From UBA964 sp031382085 (GTDB lineage: Bacteria > Pseudomonadota > Gammaproteobacteria > Steroidobacterales > Steroidobacteraceae), in the NCBI GenBank assembly GCA_031382085.1, contig JANMYM010000027.1:106085-170084 (forward strand): a DNA stretch of 64,000 bases. Direction: 5' to 3'. The notes beneath the pieces were generated by a model that made no database searches, was not told the origin of the DNA, and saw nothing but the letters and a program-made list of their open reading frames with translations. Position 1 is the first letter of the stretch, and every line of letters starts with the position of its first letter. A program made the position numbers and the translations under genes. Below, piece after piece: positions 8,142-18,222 of this stretch.

Positions 8142-9238
8142 CCGTCGGCATCGTTGGCGCGGGCCAGCTGGGCCGCATGCTGGCGCTGGCCGGTTATCCG
8201 TTAGGCATTGACTGCCTGTTTCTGGACCGCGCCGCAGACACTCCCGGCGGCCAGGTCGGCCCGATACTGACCGGTGAATTTACCGACCGGAAATTGCTGC
8301 GCGAACTTGCCAGGCGCAGTGACGTGCTGACCTTTGACTGGGAAAACATTCCGGTCGATGCGCTGCAGGCCCATTGCGGCAAGACTCGCATCGCACCGCC
8401 GCTGGCGGCGCTCGCCACTGGCCAGGACCGGTTGGCGGAAAAACGCCTGTTCGAGTCCCTGGGCATTCCGACCACGCGCTATCGGGCTGTTAGGACAAAA
8501 GACGAGCTTGCGCGCGCCGTACAACAGATCGGCCTGCCGCTAGTACTCAAGACGCGGCGCATGGGCTACGACGGCAAGGGCCAGGCGCTGCTGAAATCCG
8601 CTGCCGATATCGATCGTGTCTGGCCCGCGCTGGGCGGACAGGAACTGCTGTGCGAGGAATTCATCCGTTTCGATTTCGAAGTGTCGATCATCGGCGCGCG
8701 CTCGACGCGCGGCGAGATTGCGGTTTATCCGCTCAATCGCAACATTCACCAGGGCGGTATCCTGCGTCTTACGCGCGCCCCTGCCGCCAGCCCTTTGTTA
8801 GCCAGGGCGGCGAGCCGATACCTGCGCAAAATGCTGCGGCACTTTGAATATGCTGGCATCCTGACCATCGAGTTTTTCGTGCAGGAAGGGCGCCTGATCG
8901 CCAACGAAATCGCACCGCGCGTGCATAACTCCGGCCATTGGACCATCGAAGGGGCGGTCACCTCGCAATTCGAGAATCATCTGCGCGCGATTCTGGGGCT
9001 GCCGCTAGGCTGCACCGCCACGCGCGGCCACAGCGCCATGATCAACCTGATAGGCGCCATGCCCGAGCGGACCGCGTTCCTCGGTATGCCGGACCTGCAC
9101 TGGCACGACTACGGCAAGAGCCCACGTCCAGGGCGGAAACTGGGGCATATCACGCTGCTGGCCGGCAACGCGGCTGCGCGGGACCGGCTTGCCAACAGGG
9201 TGCTGCGGGCCGTTGACGGCCCTGCCTTGGCCATTTAA
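8138..9238 (+). CDS. purK: N5-carboxyaminoimidazole ribonucleotide synthase
   Basis: PurK uses ATP and bicarbonate to make N5-CAIR from AIR, feeding PurE. The 366-residue ATP-grasp protein begins VGIVGAGQLGRMLALAGYPLG. It carries DRLAEKRLFESLGIPT, PLVLKTRRMGYDGKGQ (ATP-binding loop), EEFIRFDFEVSII, and EIAPRVHNSGHWTIEGA with the metal-binding and substrate residues. LHWHDYGKSPRPGRKLGHI completes the C-terminal domain. The start overlaps the purE stop. Confidence 0.97.
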   Translation: MTVGIVGAGQLGRMLALAGYPLGIDCLFLDRAADTPGGQVGPILTGEFTDRKLLRELARRSDVLTFDWENIPVDALQAHCGKTRIAPPLAALATGQDRLAEKRLFESLGIPTTRYRAVRTKDELARAVQQIGLPLVLKTRRMGYDGKGQALLKSAADIDRVWPALGGQELLCEEFIRFDFEVSIIGARSTRGEIAVYPLNRNIHQGGILRLTRAPAASPLLARAASRYLRKMLRHFEYAGILTIEFFVQEGRLIANEIAPRVHNSGHWTIEGAVTSQFENHLRAILGLPLGCTATRGHSAMINLIGAMPERTAFLGMPDLHWHDYGKSPRPGRKLGHITLLAGNAAARDRLANRVLRAVDGPALAI

Positions 9239-9313
9239 CGTAATATCCAGGCAGGGATTTCCGGGGCAACTCACACCTGGCGGCCCGACCAGCCCGCATA
9301 ATTCGCCAACTTT

Positions 9314-10567
9314 ATGTATCTCGAGCATTTCAATCTCAAGGAACTGCCGTTCCGGCTGAGCCCGGATCCGGAATTTCTGTATCTGTCGAAAAACCACTCG
9401 CGCGCCAAGGCGTATATGGAGTCGACCATCTGGTTCACCGACGGATTCGTGGTGATAACCGGCGAGATCGGCGCGGGCAAGACCACCCTGATCGAGAGTT
9501 TTCTGCGCGATGTCGACCAGGATATCGTTGTCGCCCAGATCAACCAGACGCAGATTACCGCGATCGAATTCCTGCAGTCAGTGCTGGTGCAATTTGGTTT
9601 CGCACCGTTCAAGATGCGCAAGGCCGAGTTGTTAGCAACTTTCAATCAGTTTCTGGTTGAGCAGTATTCCGCCGGCCGCAAAGTGTTGCTGATCGTCGAT
9701 GAGGCGCAAAACCTGGCGGCGCGTGTGCTGGAGGAAGTGCGCATGCTGTCAGGGGTGGAAACCACCAAGGAGAAAGTGCTGCGCATCATTCTTGCCGGCC
9801 AGCCCGAACTGAATGAGAAGCTCGACTCACCGGAGCTGCAACAGCTTGCGCAACGTGTGCGTCTGCGCTTTCACTTGACAGCACTGTCGCCAAGCGACAC
9901 CCAAGGCTACGTCCGCCATCGCCTCGAGGTGGCCGGCGCGGCCGGCCGCGAGCTGTTCACGCCCGCTACATTCGACAAGATTTTCCGCTACAGCGGCGGC
10001 ACGCCGCGACTGATCAACACCTTGTGCGATACCGCGCTGATGGCCGCGTTTGCCACTGGCAAGACCACGGTCGATTTGCCGCTGCTTGAGTCGGCGATCG
10101 AGGAATTGCAGTGGGTGGAGCCCAGTGCGCACACCCACAACCAGCCAAGACCCAATTTCGAGCAGAAGAAATCACCTGACACGGACCCTAACGCACCGAT
10201 CATCGGACGCCTGATCCTGACCAGCGAAGGACAGTTCCTCGGTGAAATTCCATTGCGCCGCGGCCGCAAGATCATCGGCCGCACGACTGACAATGATTTG
10301 CAGATCGAGAGCCGGTTCGTCAGCCGCCATCACTGTCAGGTGATAAGTTCAGATCTGGGCTGCGTCATTGAAGACCTTAACAGCACCAATGGCATTTACG
10401 TCAAGCGCCGCCGTATGCGCCGCCACAGCTTGAAGGACGGCGATGTCGTGACGATCGGCACGCACGAACTGACCTACGCCGACGAACGGCTTGCGAAGGC
10501 GCGCAATCTGAGTGACACATTGCCCGGTGTTGAGACCACCGTACTGGCAAGCGACGTCGAGCACTAA
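9314..10567 (+). CDS. ExeA/GspA-like AAA ATPase with C-terminal FHA domain
   Basis: The 417-residue protein joins two recognisable parts. Residues 1-270 form an ExeA/GspA-type AAA ATPase with Walker A GEIGAGKTT (about 50-58), Walker B LLIVDEAQ (about 125-132), a sensor region LAGQPEL and the RVRLRFHLTAL and SGGTPRLINTLCD motifs. A Gln/Asn/Pro-rich linker leads to an FHA phosphothreonine-binding domain (about 295-395) with GRTTDNDLQI, SRFVSRHHCQ and DLNSTNGIYV. ExeA proteins usually serve type II secretion or exopolysaccharide systems, but no such genes are nearby. The FHA part suggests regulation by a Ser/Thr kinase (inference). Its TAA stop is part of a CTAA repeat abutting the hairpin element. 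Confidence 0.88.
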   Translation: MYLEHFNLKELPFRLSPDPEFLYLSKNHSRAKAYMESTIWFTDGFVVITGEIGAGKTTLIESFLRDVDQDIVVAQINQTQITAIEFLQSVLVQFGFAPFKMRKAELLATFNQFLVEQYSAGRKVLLIVDEAQNLAARVLEEVRMLSGVETTKEKVLRIILAGQPELNEKLDSPELQQLAQRVRLRFHLTALSPSDTQGYVRHRLEVAGAAGRELFTPATFDKIFRYSGGTPRLINTLCDTALMAAFATGKTTVDLPLLESAIEELQWVEPSAHTHNQPRPNFEQKKSPDTDPNAPIIGRLILTSEGQFLGEIPLRRGRKIIGRTTDNDLQIESRFVSRHHCQVISSDLGCVIEDLNSTNGIYVKRRRMRRHSLKDGDVVTIGTHELTYADERLAKARNLSDTLPGVETTVLASDVEH

Positions 10568-10730
10568 CAGGTTGTTGAAAAAGGTCATCCTGACCTTTTT
10601 CAACGGCGGCGCGCGAAAAGCTTGGTTTTCACGCGCCTTGCAAAATCAACGCGTTAGGAACGCGTCGATTTTGGCGGTACATCCCTGTACCGCAACGCGG
10701 GCTGTTGAAAACTACTTTTTCAACAGCCCG
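10568..10730. mobile_element. 163-bp multi-hairpin MITE-like element with CTAA flanks
   Basis: The stretch carries imperfect terminal inverted repeats: the left end begins CAGGTTGTTGAAAAAG and the right end reads inward as CGGGCTGTTGAAAAAG. The 4-bp sequence CTAA lies directly outside both ends (10564-10567 and 10731-10734). Inside are five hairpins: 10574-10604 (14-bp perfect stem, 3-nt loop), 10608-10637, 10642-10672, 10674-10693 and 10698-10730 (14-bp stem). No coding sequence fits inside. The first hairpin and its T-run could also act as a terminator for the ATPase gene. Termini of this kind resemble those of non-autonomous transposon derivatives; no transposase is in the window. Confidence 0.65.
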
Positions 10731-10752
10731 CTAAGGACCGGGAGCGGCGCCC

Positions 10753-12201
10753 TCAGCCGGTGCCGCCCACTGTCAAGGTGTCGATCAGCAGCGTTGGCTG
10801 ACCGACGCCCACCGGTACGCTCTGTCCGTCCTTGCCACAGGTACCCACGCCCTGGTCGAGCGCGAGATCGTTGCCGATCATGCTGACTTTTGTCAGCACA
10901 TCCGGGCCGTTGCCGATCAGGGTCGCACCGCGTATCGGCGCGCCGATACGACCGTCCTCGATCAGATACGCCTCGGCGGCCGTAAACACGAACTTGCCGG
11001 AGGTGATGTCGACCTGGCCGCCACCGAAGTGCGGCGCGTACACGCCCTTCTTGACCGAGCGGATGATTTCACCCGGATCGTACTTGCCGGGTCGCATGTA
11101 AGTGTTAGTCATGCGTGGCAGCGTCATGTGGGCGAAAGACTCGCGCCGGCCGTTGCCGGTGGGCGCCATGCCCGTGAGCCGCGCGTTCAGCTTGTCCTGC
11201 AGGTAGCCCTTCAGGATGCCGTTCTCGATCAAGGTTGTGCATTGCGTTGGCGTGCCTTCATCATCGACGTTCAGCGAACCGCGGCGATTCGCCAGGGTGC
11301 CATCATCCACCACGGTGCAATCAGGCGCGGCAACCCGCTCGCCAATGCGGCCGGAGAAGGCCGACGTGCCTTTGCGATTGAAGTCGCCCTCCAGGCCATG
11401 ACCAATAGCCTCGTGCAGCAGCACGCCAGGCCAGCCCGGACCCAGCACCACGGGCATCGCACCGGCTGGCGCAGGGATGGCTTCCAGGTTCACCAGCGCC
11501 TGGCGCACCGCCTCGCGGCCCAACGCGAACGGGCGGTCGCCTGACACGAGTTCCGACAGCGAATAGCGCCCGCCCGCACCGGCGTAGCCGGTTTCGCGAC
11601 GGCCATTCTGCTCGGCAATTACGGTGACATTGAAGCGCACCAGCGGGCGCACGTCGGCGGCGAGCGTGCCGTCCGATGCGGCGACCAGAACCACTTCGTA
11701 GGCCGCGACAACGCTGGCCATGACCTGCAGGATGCGCGGATCGAGCGCACGCGTCGCCTTGTCGACTTTCTCAAGCCAGCCGACCTTGTCGTCATCGGAC
11801 AAGGTGCCGACCGGATCGATGGGCGCATACAGCTGGTGGCCGGTGGCGGTCCGCAGCGCCAGCGGCTTGTTAGCGCCGCCGCTGGCGGCAATTGCGCGGG
11901 CCGCACGCGAGGCCTCCTCCAGGGCCGGCAGCACGATTTCGTCTGAATAGGCGAAGCCGGTCTTCTCACCGGCAAGCGCGCGCACGCCCACGCCCTGTTC
12001 GATGTTGCTGCTGCCTTCCTTTACGATGCCGTCCTCCAGCGACCAGGATTCATCGCGCGAGATCTGAAAATAGATGTCGGCCGAATCGACTGCCGAACCT
12101 AACACCGTGGCCAGCGCGCGATCGATGCGCGCCAGGTCCAGCCCCGATGGCTCGAGGATCAGTCGCTGCGCAATGGCCAGTTGTTCGGAAGATGCACTCA
12201 T
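10753..12201 (-). CDS. tldD: TldD metalloprotease subunit
   Basis: TldD is the zinc-bearing subunit of the TldD/TldE protease. The 482-residue protein has the signature GWPGVLLHEAIGHGLEGDF with the HExxxH metal site at about 263-268. It also has EGTPTQCTTLIENGILKGYL, FAHMTLPRMTNTYM (site cysteine-free form), the second metal-ligand region PHFGGGQVDITSGKFVF, and a C-terminal GNDLALDQGVGTCGKDGQSVPVGVGQP. It lies downstream of the nitrilase-like gene and rng, a common gammaproteobacterial order. Confidence 0.96.
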   Translation of the reverse strand: MSASSEQLAIAQRLILEPSGLDLARIDRALATVLGSAVDSADIYFQISRDESWSLEDGIVKEGSSNIEQGVGVRALAGEKTGFAYSDEIVLPALEEASRAARAIAASGGANKPLALRTATGHQLYAPIDPVGTLSDDDKVGWLEKVDKATRALDPRILQVMASVVAAYEVVLVAASDGTLAADVRPLVRFNVTVIAEQNGRRETGYAGAGGRYSLSELVSGDRPFALGREAVRQALVNLEAIPAPAGAMPVVLGPGWPGVLLHEAIGHGLEGDFNRKGTSAFSGRIGERVAAPDCTVVDDGTLANRRGSLNVDDEGTPTQCTTLIENGILKGYLQDKLNARLTGMAPTGNGRRESFAHMTLPRMTNTYMRPGKYDPGEIIRSVKKGVYAPHFGGGQVDITSGKFVFTAAEAYLIEDGRIGAPIRGATLIGNGPDVLTKVSMIGNDLALDQGVGTCGKDGQSVPVGVGQPTLLIDTLTVGGTG

Positions 12202-12207
12202 GAGGTT

Positions 12208-13017
12208 TTAGTCCAGTCGTCGGTGTTGCAGCGCCGGAAATTTTTCCCGCGCCGATTGTTGCTCTGCCAAATCCACGTCAGCGACCACGACACCGGTACC
12301 GCGCGGCAACCGCGCCAGCACCCGGCCCCAGTGATCGATGATCATGCTGTCGCCGTAGGTTTCGCGGCCGTTGGCATGAAATCCAGACTGCGCCGACGCC
12401 ACCACCCAGCACTGGTTTTCAATGGCGCGCGCCCGCAGCAAAGTTTCCCAGTGTGCGCGCCCGGTCGGCGCCGTAAACGCCGACGGCAGGATAAATCCGT
12501 CCATGCCCCGGCGCGCGAGCTGTCGAAACAGTTCCGGAAAGCGCACATCGTAACAAACTGACAGGCCCACGCGGCCCGCCGCTGTGGCCACGACCACGGG
12601 CGCGGAGCCGGGCGCGATATGCCGCGATTCACGATGGCTCTCGCTCTTGCCCGGCACGTCAACGTCAAACAGGTGGATTTTGTCGTAGCGGGCCATCAAG
12701 GCGCCATCAGGTCCGTACAGCAACGATGCCGCAGCGACTTTGTTAGGCTCGGGCCCCTTGATGGGCAGGGTGCCGCCCACCAGCCAGACCCGAGCCTCGC
12801 GCGCCATCGTCGCCAGCGCCTGCTGGATGGGTCCCACGCCCTGCGTCTCGCCCACCGTCAGCTTGTCCGCCTCGCCGAGCCCCATGAAGGCGAAATTCTC
12901 GGGCAACGCGGCCAGTACCGCGCCGCGCTGCGCCGCTTCCAGCACCAGCTCGCGCGCCACGCGCAGGTTGGCCGGCACATTGGCCGAGGAGGTCATCTGC
13001 AGGGCGGCTAACTTCAA
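12208..13017 (-). CDS. carbon-nitrogen hydrolase (nitrilase superfamily, Nit-type)
   Basis: The cytosolic amidase-like enzyme has the nitrilase catalytic triad: Glu40 in LPENFAFMG, Lys113 in YDKIHLFDVD and Cys155 in LSVCYDVRFPELFRQL. At 269 residues, and with the DVPGKSESHRESRHIAPG insertion, it resembles the Nit1/Nit2 branch that hydrolyses deaminated glutathione or omega-amides. The exact substrate is an inference. The start used is TTG (reading LKLAALQM), because no ATG precedes the conserved N-terminus; GTTAG overlaps codons 2-4. It sits between rng and tldD, as in many gammaproteobacteria. Confidence 0.87.
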   Translation of the reverse strand: MKLAALQMTSSANVPANLRVARELVLEAAQRGAVLAALPENFAFMGLGEADKLTVGETQGVGPIQQALATMAREARVWLVGGTLPIKGPEPNKVAAASLLYGPDGALMARYDKIHLFDVDVPGKSESHRESRHIAPGSAPVVVATAAGRVGLSVCYDVRFPELFRQLARRGMDGFILPSAFTAPTGRAHWETLLRARAIENQCWVVASAQSGFHANGRETYGDSMIIDHWGRVLARLPRGTGVVVADVDLAEQQSAREKFPALQHRRLD

Positions 13018-13026
13018 GGCAGAACT

Positions 13027-14471
<1,445 letters not shown>

Positions 14472-14475
<4 letters not shown>

Positions 14476-15083
14476 AACTGCCTCGCGGATTGTGCGGCAA
14501 TGCCCGCACCAGCTAACAACAATGAGGTCTCGTAAAGCGGCAGGCCCATGACGCCCGAGTAACTGCCGGCCAGATGCTCGATAAACGCGGCCGCCAGCCC
14601 CTGAATCGCATAACCACCGGCCTTGCCGAATGGTTCGCCGCTCGCGACATAGCGATCGATGTCGGTAGTCGACAGTGACGCAAATCGCACTTGCGACACC
14701 GACAAACGCGCCTCACAACGATCGCGGTACGCAAGCGCCACCGCCGACAACACCTCGTGCTGCCGGCCGGCCAGCAGCGACAGCATACGCCGGGCATCGG
14801 CGCCATCCACCGGTTTACCCAGAATGACACCATCGAGGATGACGGCGGTGTCGGCGCCTAACACAGGCAGGCCCCCGGCCGCCGGGTCCCTGGACTTGCG
14901 TTCGGCCTTGGCCCACGCCAGCCGCAGCACATAATCGCGCGGCGTCTCGCCCGGCACCTGCGATTCGTCGACATTGCCGGGCGCGACACAATGCGCGATG
15001 CCAATCTGCTGCAGCAACTGCCGTCGCCGCGGCGACGCGGAGGCAAGACAGATCAGCGGCGCTGTTACTGCGGCTTCAGTCAC
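14472..15083 (-). CDS. maf: Maf/YhdE family nucleoside triphosphate pyrophosphatase
   Basis: The protein is a house-cleaning pyrophosphatase, probably acting on dTTP and UTP. The 203 residues contain the N-terminal ICLASASPRRRQLLQQIG nucleotide-binding motif, AWAKAERKSRDP, GADTAVILDGVILGKPVDG, and a C-terminal GYAIQGLAAAFIEHLAGSYS loop carrying the Gln that favours the YhdE subfamily. The start is GTG and overlaps the end of rlmH by eight bases. Confidence 0.93.
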
Positions 15084-15552
15084 GGTGATACGGATGCCCC
15101 GACATCAGGCTCACGGCACGATAGAGCTGCTCCGCCAGCAGCACCCGCGCCAGGCCGTGCGGCAGAGTCAGGCGCGACAGGGACCAGCGCTCCTGTGCCC
15201 GGGCCAGGACCTGCGGCGCAAAGCCATCCGGTCCACCGACCAGAAATGCAACCGTGCCGCCCTTCAGCCAGCGTGGCAGTTGCGCGGCGAGCTGCCGCGA
15301 CGAGTGCTCGCGCCCGCGCTCATCGAGCGCCACGACACAGTCGCCAGGACCTAACACCGACAGCATGCGTCGCCCTTCGTCAGCCACCAGGCGTTCGACC
15401 CGGGCCGGTCCGTCGGCGGCATTACGCCGCGCAACCGGGATTTCTGTCAGTTCCAGGCGATAGCCGCCGCGCAGCCGGCGTGCGTAGTCGGTGTAGGCCT
15501 GATCGACCCAGTCGGGCATGCGCGTACCCACCGCGATGAGCCGCAGCGGCAT
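15076..15552 (-). CDS. rlmH: 23S rRNA (pseudouridine1915-N3)-methyltransferase
   Basis: RlmH is a SPOUT methyltransferase that modifies position 1915 of 23S rRNA on the assembled 70S ribosome. The 158-residue protein starts MPLRLIAVGTRMPDWVDQAY. It has the SAM-binding knot residues in VALDERGREHSS and FLVGGPDGFAPQV, and ends with the hallmark SGHPYHRD. It lies between rsfS and maf, the usual gammaproteobacterial context. Confidence 0.97.
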   Translation of the reverse strand: MPLRLIAVGTRMPDWVDQAYTDYARRLRGGYRLELTEIPVARRNAADGPARVERLVADEGRRMLSVLGPGDCVVALDERGREHSSRQLAAQLPRWLKGGTVAFLVGGPDGFAPQVLARAQERWSLSRLTLPHGLARVLLAEQLYRAVSLMSGHPYHRD

Positions 15553-15555
15553 GAT

Positions 15556-16005
15556 TCAAACTGGCTTGCGCCGCCTCGCTGGCGGGCGGCGCTTTGCAGG
15601 CGCGGTTGCAGGCGGCGCCACGACCGGAAAGCTAACAAGATTGTTGCCGCGATCCCACAGTTCCTCGAGACCGTAGAACTCGCGGACCCGCGGCAGCATT
15701 ACATGCACCATGACGTCCGGCAGGTCGATCAACACCCACTCACCGTCGCGTGCGCCCTCCACACCGAGCGGACGCAGGCCGTTGCCCTTGGCCAGTTGCT
15801 GCACCCGGTCCGCTATCGAGCGAACGTGCCGGTCGGAATTGCCGCTGGCGATCACCATGTAATCGGTGACATCCGTGAGGCCGCGCACGTCGAGCATGCT
15901 CACATTCACAGCTTTGAGATCCTGCAGCGCGGTATGCACGAACCTGAGGCACGGCGGGGTCGCAGACTTGTCTTTGCCAGGTTTTGGAGTTTTCTTCTTG
16001 CTCAT
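15556..16005 (-). CDS. rsfS: ribosomal silencing factor RsfS
   Basis: RsfS binds ribosomal protein L14 and blocks subunit joining in starvation. The 149 residues comprise a short basic lead, the conserved core (ALQDLKAVNVSMLDVRGLTD, DYMVIASGNSDRHVRSIAD, GEWVLIDLPDVMVHVM and REFYGLEELW) and a basic Pro/Arg/Lys tail of about 30 residues not present in E. coli (105 residues). It overlaps nadD by four bases (ATGA). Confidence 0.95.
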   Translation of the reverse strand: MSKKKTPKPGKDKSATPPCLRFVHTALQDLKAVNVSMLDVRGLTDVTDYMVIASGNSDRHVRSIADRVQQLAKGNGLRPLGVEGARDGEWVLIDLPDVMVHVMLPRVREFYGLEELWDRGNNLVSFPVVAPPATAPAKRRPPARRRKPV

Positions 16006-16646
16006 GGCGTTTGCCGTGAATAACAGCCTGTTTCGATAATGATGTCGCGGACCGCGTCGGGCACCAGGAAGCGCGGATCACGCCCCGTGGTGATGATGTT
16101 GCGCAGGTCGGTGGAAGAAATTTCGAGCTGGGTCACACCATGCACGTGAATATGCCCGGCCGGCTTCTGGTGCAGGTCGCGCACCGAGCCCGTGCCCCGG
16201 TCCACCATCATCTCACCTAACGGGCCGCTGGTGGGCGCCTTCCAGCCGGGTCGGTGCGCGACAATGACATGCGCCAAATCGACAATTTCGCGCCAGCGGT
16301 GCCAGTTTGGCAGGCCCAGAAACGCATCCATGCCGAGAATCAGGCACAACGAGAGGTTCGGGTTTTCCTGGCGCAACTCGGCCAGGGTATCTACCGAATA
16401 CGATACGCCAGTTCGACGCACTTCCCGGTCATCGACTACAAAACCGGGCTGCTCGGCCACAGCGGCCCGCACCATTGCCAGACGCAGGCTGGGGTCGGCA
16501 ATCGGCTCATCCCGGTGCCCGGGATTGCCGGTCGGGATGAAACGCAGCTCGGACAGCCCCAGCACCTGCCACATCTCAAAAGCGGTTCGCAGGTGCCCAA
16601 AATGGATCGGGTCGAAGGCCCCGCCAAAAATGCCGATCGGATTCAC
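16002..16646 (-). CDS. nadD: nicotinate-nucleotide adenylyltransferase
   Basis: NadD transfers AMP from ATP to nicotinate mononucleotide in NAD synthesis. Diagnostic motifs are GIFGGAFDPIHFGHLR with the GxFDPxHxGH nucleotidyltransferase signature, GMDAFLGLPNWHRW and the C-terminal ISSTDLRNII. I prefer the GTG codon (reading VNPIGIF) 20 nt after the holA stop, giving 214 residues. An ATG at 16700 would add 18 residues that overlap holA and match nothing conserved. Confidence 0.93.
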   Translation of the reverse strand: MNPIGIFGGAFDPIHFGHLRTAFEMWQVLGLSELRFIPTGNPGHRDEPIADPSLRLAMVRAAVAEQPGFVVDDREVRRTGVSYSVDTLAELRQENPNLSLCLILGMDAFLGLPNWHRWREIVDLAHVIVAHRPGWKAPTSGPLGEMMVDRGTGSVRDLHQKPAGHIHVHGVTQLEISSTDLRNIITTGRDPRFLVPDAVRDIIIETGCYSRQTP

Positions 16647-16666
16647 CCGCGTATTGTGCCAGCCGC

Positions 16667-17659
16667 TCAGCGACGCACCAACGGCATTCGCAATCCGCAA
16701 AACTCGGTGGCCAATTGCGCCAGCTCATCCCAGGGATCACCGGCCATGCGACCCTTGATCATGCGATCGACGCGCATCGCGCGAAACGACAGGCGCGCCA
16801 GGGGTATGCGCGCCAGGCGCCGCAGCGCCGTTTCAAACGCCTGGGTCAAAGCCGGGGGCCGCCAGCCACGCTTGCCGTTACCCGCCCGCTCGTTGACCAG
16901 CGCTTCTATTTCGCGTGCCAGGCTCCACAGCACCAGCGTGGATTCCGTGCCTTCAGCACGCAATCCGGACAGCGTGCGCAGCGCCCGCGCCGCGTCGCCG
17001 CGCAAAGCCGCTTCCGCCAGTTGCGACACGTCAAAACGCGCACTATCCGCAACAGCAGCCTGCATTGCGTCCGCCGTGATGCGCTCACCGCCGTGCAACA
17101 ACGCGAGCTTGTCGATCTCCTGCTGCGCAGCTAACAAATTGCCTTCGACGCGCGACCCCAGCCATTGCAACGCGTTGTCGTCCATATTGAGGCCGGCGCG
17201 CTGGCAACGGCCGGCCAGCCACTGCAACAGTCGCGCCCCCTCGGGCAGATACACGGTGACATACACGCCGTTGGATTCGATTGCGCTCACCCATTGCCCG
17301 ACGGGGGCGCTGAGCCGCTCGGTGAGGACCAGCAGAAACAGGTCCTGATCGGCGCGTCCGGCGACCTCAGATAGCAGCTTGCTGCCCTGGTCGCCTGGCT
17401 TGCCGGTGGGCATGCGTAATTCGATCAGTCGTTTATCAGAAAACAGCGACCTTGAATCCAGCGTCTGCCGAAACTCCGACCAGTCAAAACCGCGCTCGAC
17501 AAAATGCACTTCGCGTTCTGCACAGCCGGCGCGGCGCGCGGCGCCACGAATAGCGTCCGCGCACTCCGCCACCTGCAGCGGCTCGTCGCCAGCGACCAGC
17601 CAAATGCCGCCGCGCGCGTTTTGCAGCGTCGCAGCCAGTTTGTCGGGATAAATCTTCAT
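16667..17659 (-). CDS. holA: DNA polymerase III delta subunit
   Basis: HolA is the clamp-loader subunit that opens the beta sliding clamp. The 330-residue protein begins MKIYPDKLAATLQNA. It has the GDEPLQVAECADAIR motif of the family, the RLIELRMPTGKPGDQG region and the AAA+-like helical C-terminal part (SRVEGNLLAAQQEIDKLALL). The ATG at 17659 gives the normal length; the frame is open 23 codons further, but that stretch overlaps the start region of the divergent gene. nadD follows directly, as in E. coli, but lptE and leuS are 9 kb away. Confidence 0.92.
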   Translation of the reverse strand: MKIYPDKLAATLQNARGGIWLVAGDEPLQVAECADAIRGAARRAGCAEREVHFVERGFDWSEFRQTLDSRSLFSDKRLIELRMPTGKPGDQGSKLLSEVAGRADQDLFLLVLTERLSAPVGQWVSAIESNGVYVTVYLPEGARLLQWLAGRCQRAGLNMDDNALQWLGSRVEGNLLAAQQEIDKLALLHGGERITADAMQAAVADSARFDVSQLAEAALRGDAARALRTLSGLRAEGTESTLVLWSLAREIEALVNERAGNGKRGWRPPALTQAFETALRRLARIPLARLSFRAMRVDRMIKGRMAGDPWDELAQLATEFCGLRMPLVRR

Positions 17660-17685
17660 GGATTGGGATTTGTTACCATTCTGCC

Positions 17686-18219
17686 ATGCATCGACATCGC
17701 CGGGCGACGCTGATGACCGTGCTGGCAATCAGCTGGGCCGAGCTGGCGCAGGCCGACGATTTCCGGCAGCTGGACGCCCATGACCATGGCCACCTGACAC
17801 TCAATGTCGTGGTCGAGGGCACGCTGCTGAGCGTGGAGCTGGAAGCACCGGGCATGAATGTCCTGGGCTATGAGCACCGCCCGCGCAGCGCCGCCGAGCA
17901 ACAGCAGTTCGAAGCGCAGGAGCGCTGGCTCAGGTCCGGGCGCCAGGCACTGGGCGTCCCGCCCGCGGCCGGCTGCCGCCTGGAGAAAGTCATTGTTAGC
18001 TCGCCGGACTGGTCACAGGCCAGACCCGGCGAAGATCATGGCGATTACCGGGTCAACTGGCGATTTCGCTGCGCCAATGCCGGTGCGCTCGCCTGGCTTG
18101 AGCCCTGGATGCTCGAGAAGCTGCCGGGAGTAACCCAAGTCGATGTCAATCTCATCAACGGCAACCTGCAGACCCGGCTGGCAGCCGGCGGGCCGCGACA
18201 GCGCCTGCGGCTGCGTTAG
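17686..18219 (+). CDS. zrgA: ZrgA-like (DUF2796) exported zinc-uptake protein
   Basis: The 177-residue product starts with a short basic, hydrophobic leader (HRRATLMTVLAISWAELAQA, then DD), consistent with a signal peptide cut after AQA. The mature protein opens with a His-rich metal-like motif, DAHDHGHLTLNVVVEG. The rest follows the DUF2796 pattern: LSVELEAPGMNVLGYEH, then WRFRCANAG. In Vibrio cholerae the DUF2796 protein ZrgA belongs to a Zur-controlled zinc uptake locus. Here it leads an ABC ATPase, a permease and a DUF3299 protein in one run. No clear Zur box was seen upstream. Confidence 0.75.
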   Translation: MHRHRRATLMTVLAISWAELAQADDFRQLDAHDHGHLTLNVVVEGTLLSVELEAPGMNVLGYEHRPRSAAEQQQFEAQERWLRSGRQALGVPPAAGCRLEKVIVSSPDWSQARPGEDHGDYRVNWRFRCANAGALAWLEPWMLEKLPGVTQVDVNLINGNLQTRLAAGGPRQRLRLR

Positions 18220-18222
18220 CAC

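Noticed and set aside
16254..17348. 364-codon plus-strand frame opposite nadD and holA
   Set aside because: It is antisense to two recognised genes, with no domain and no ribosome binding site.
17600..17700. Zur box upstream of the zrgA-like gene
   Set aside because: The TTTGTTACCATTC stretch is not palindromic enough to match the known gammaproteobacterial Zur consensus.
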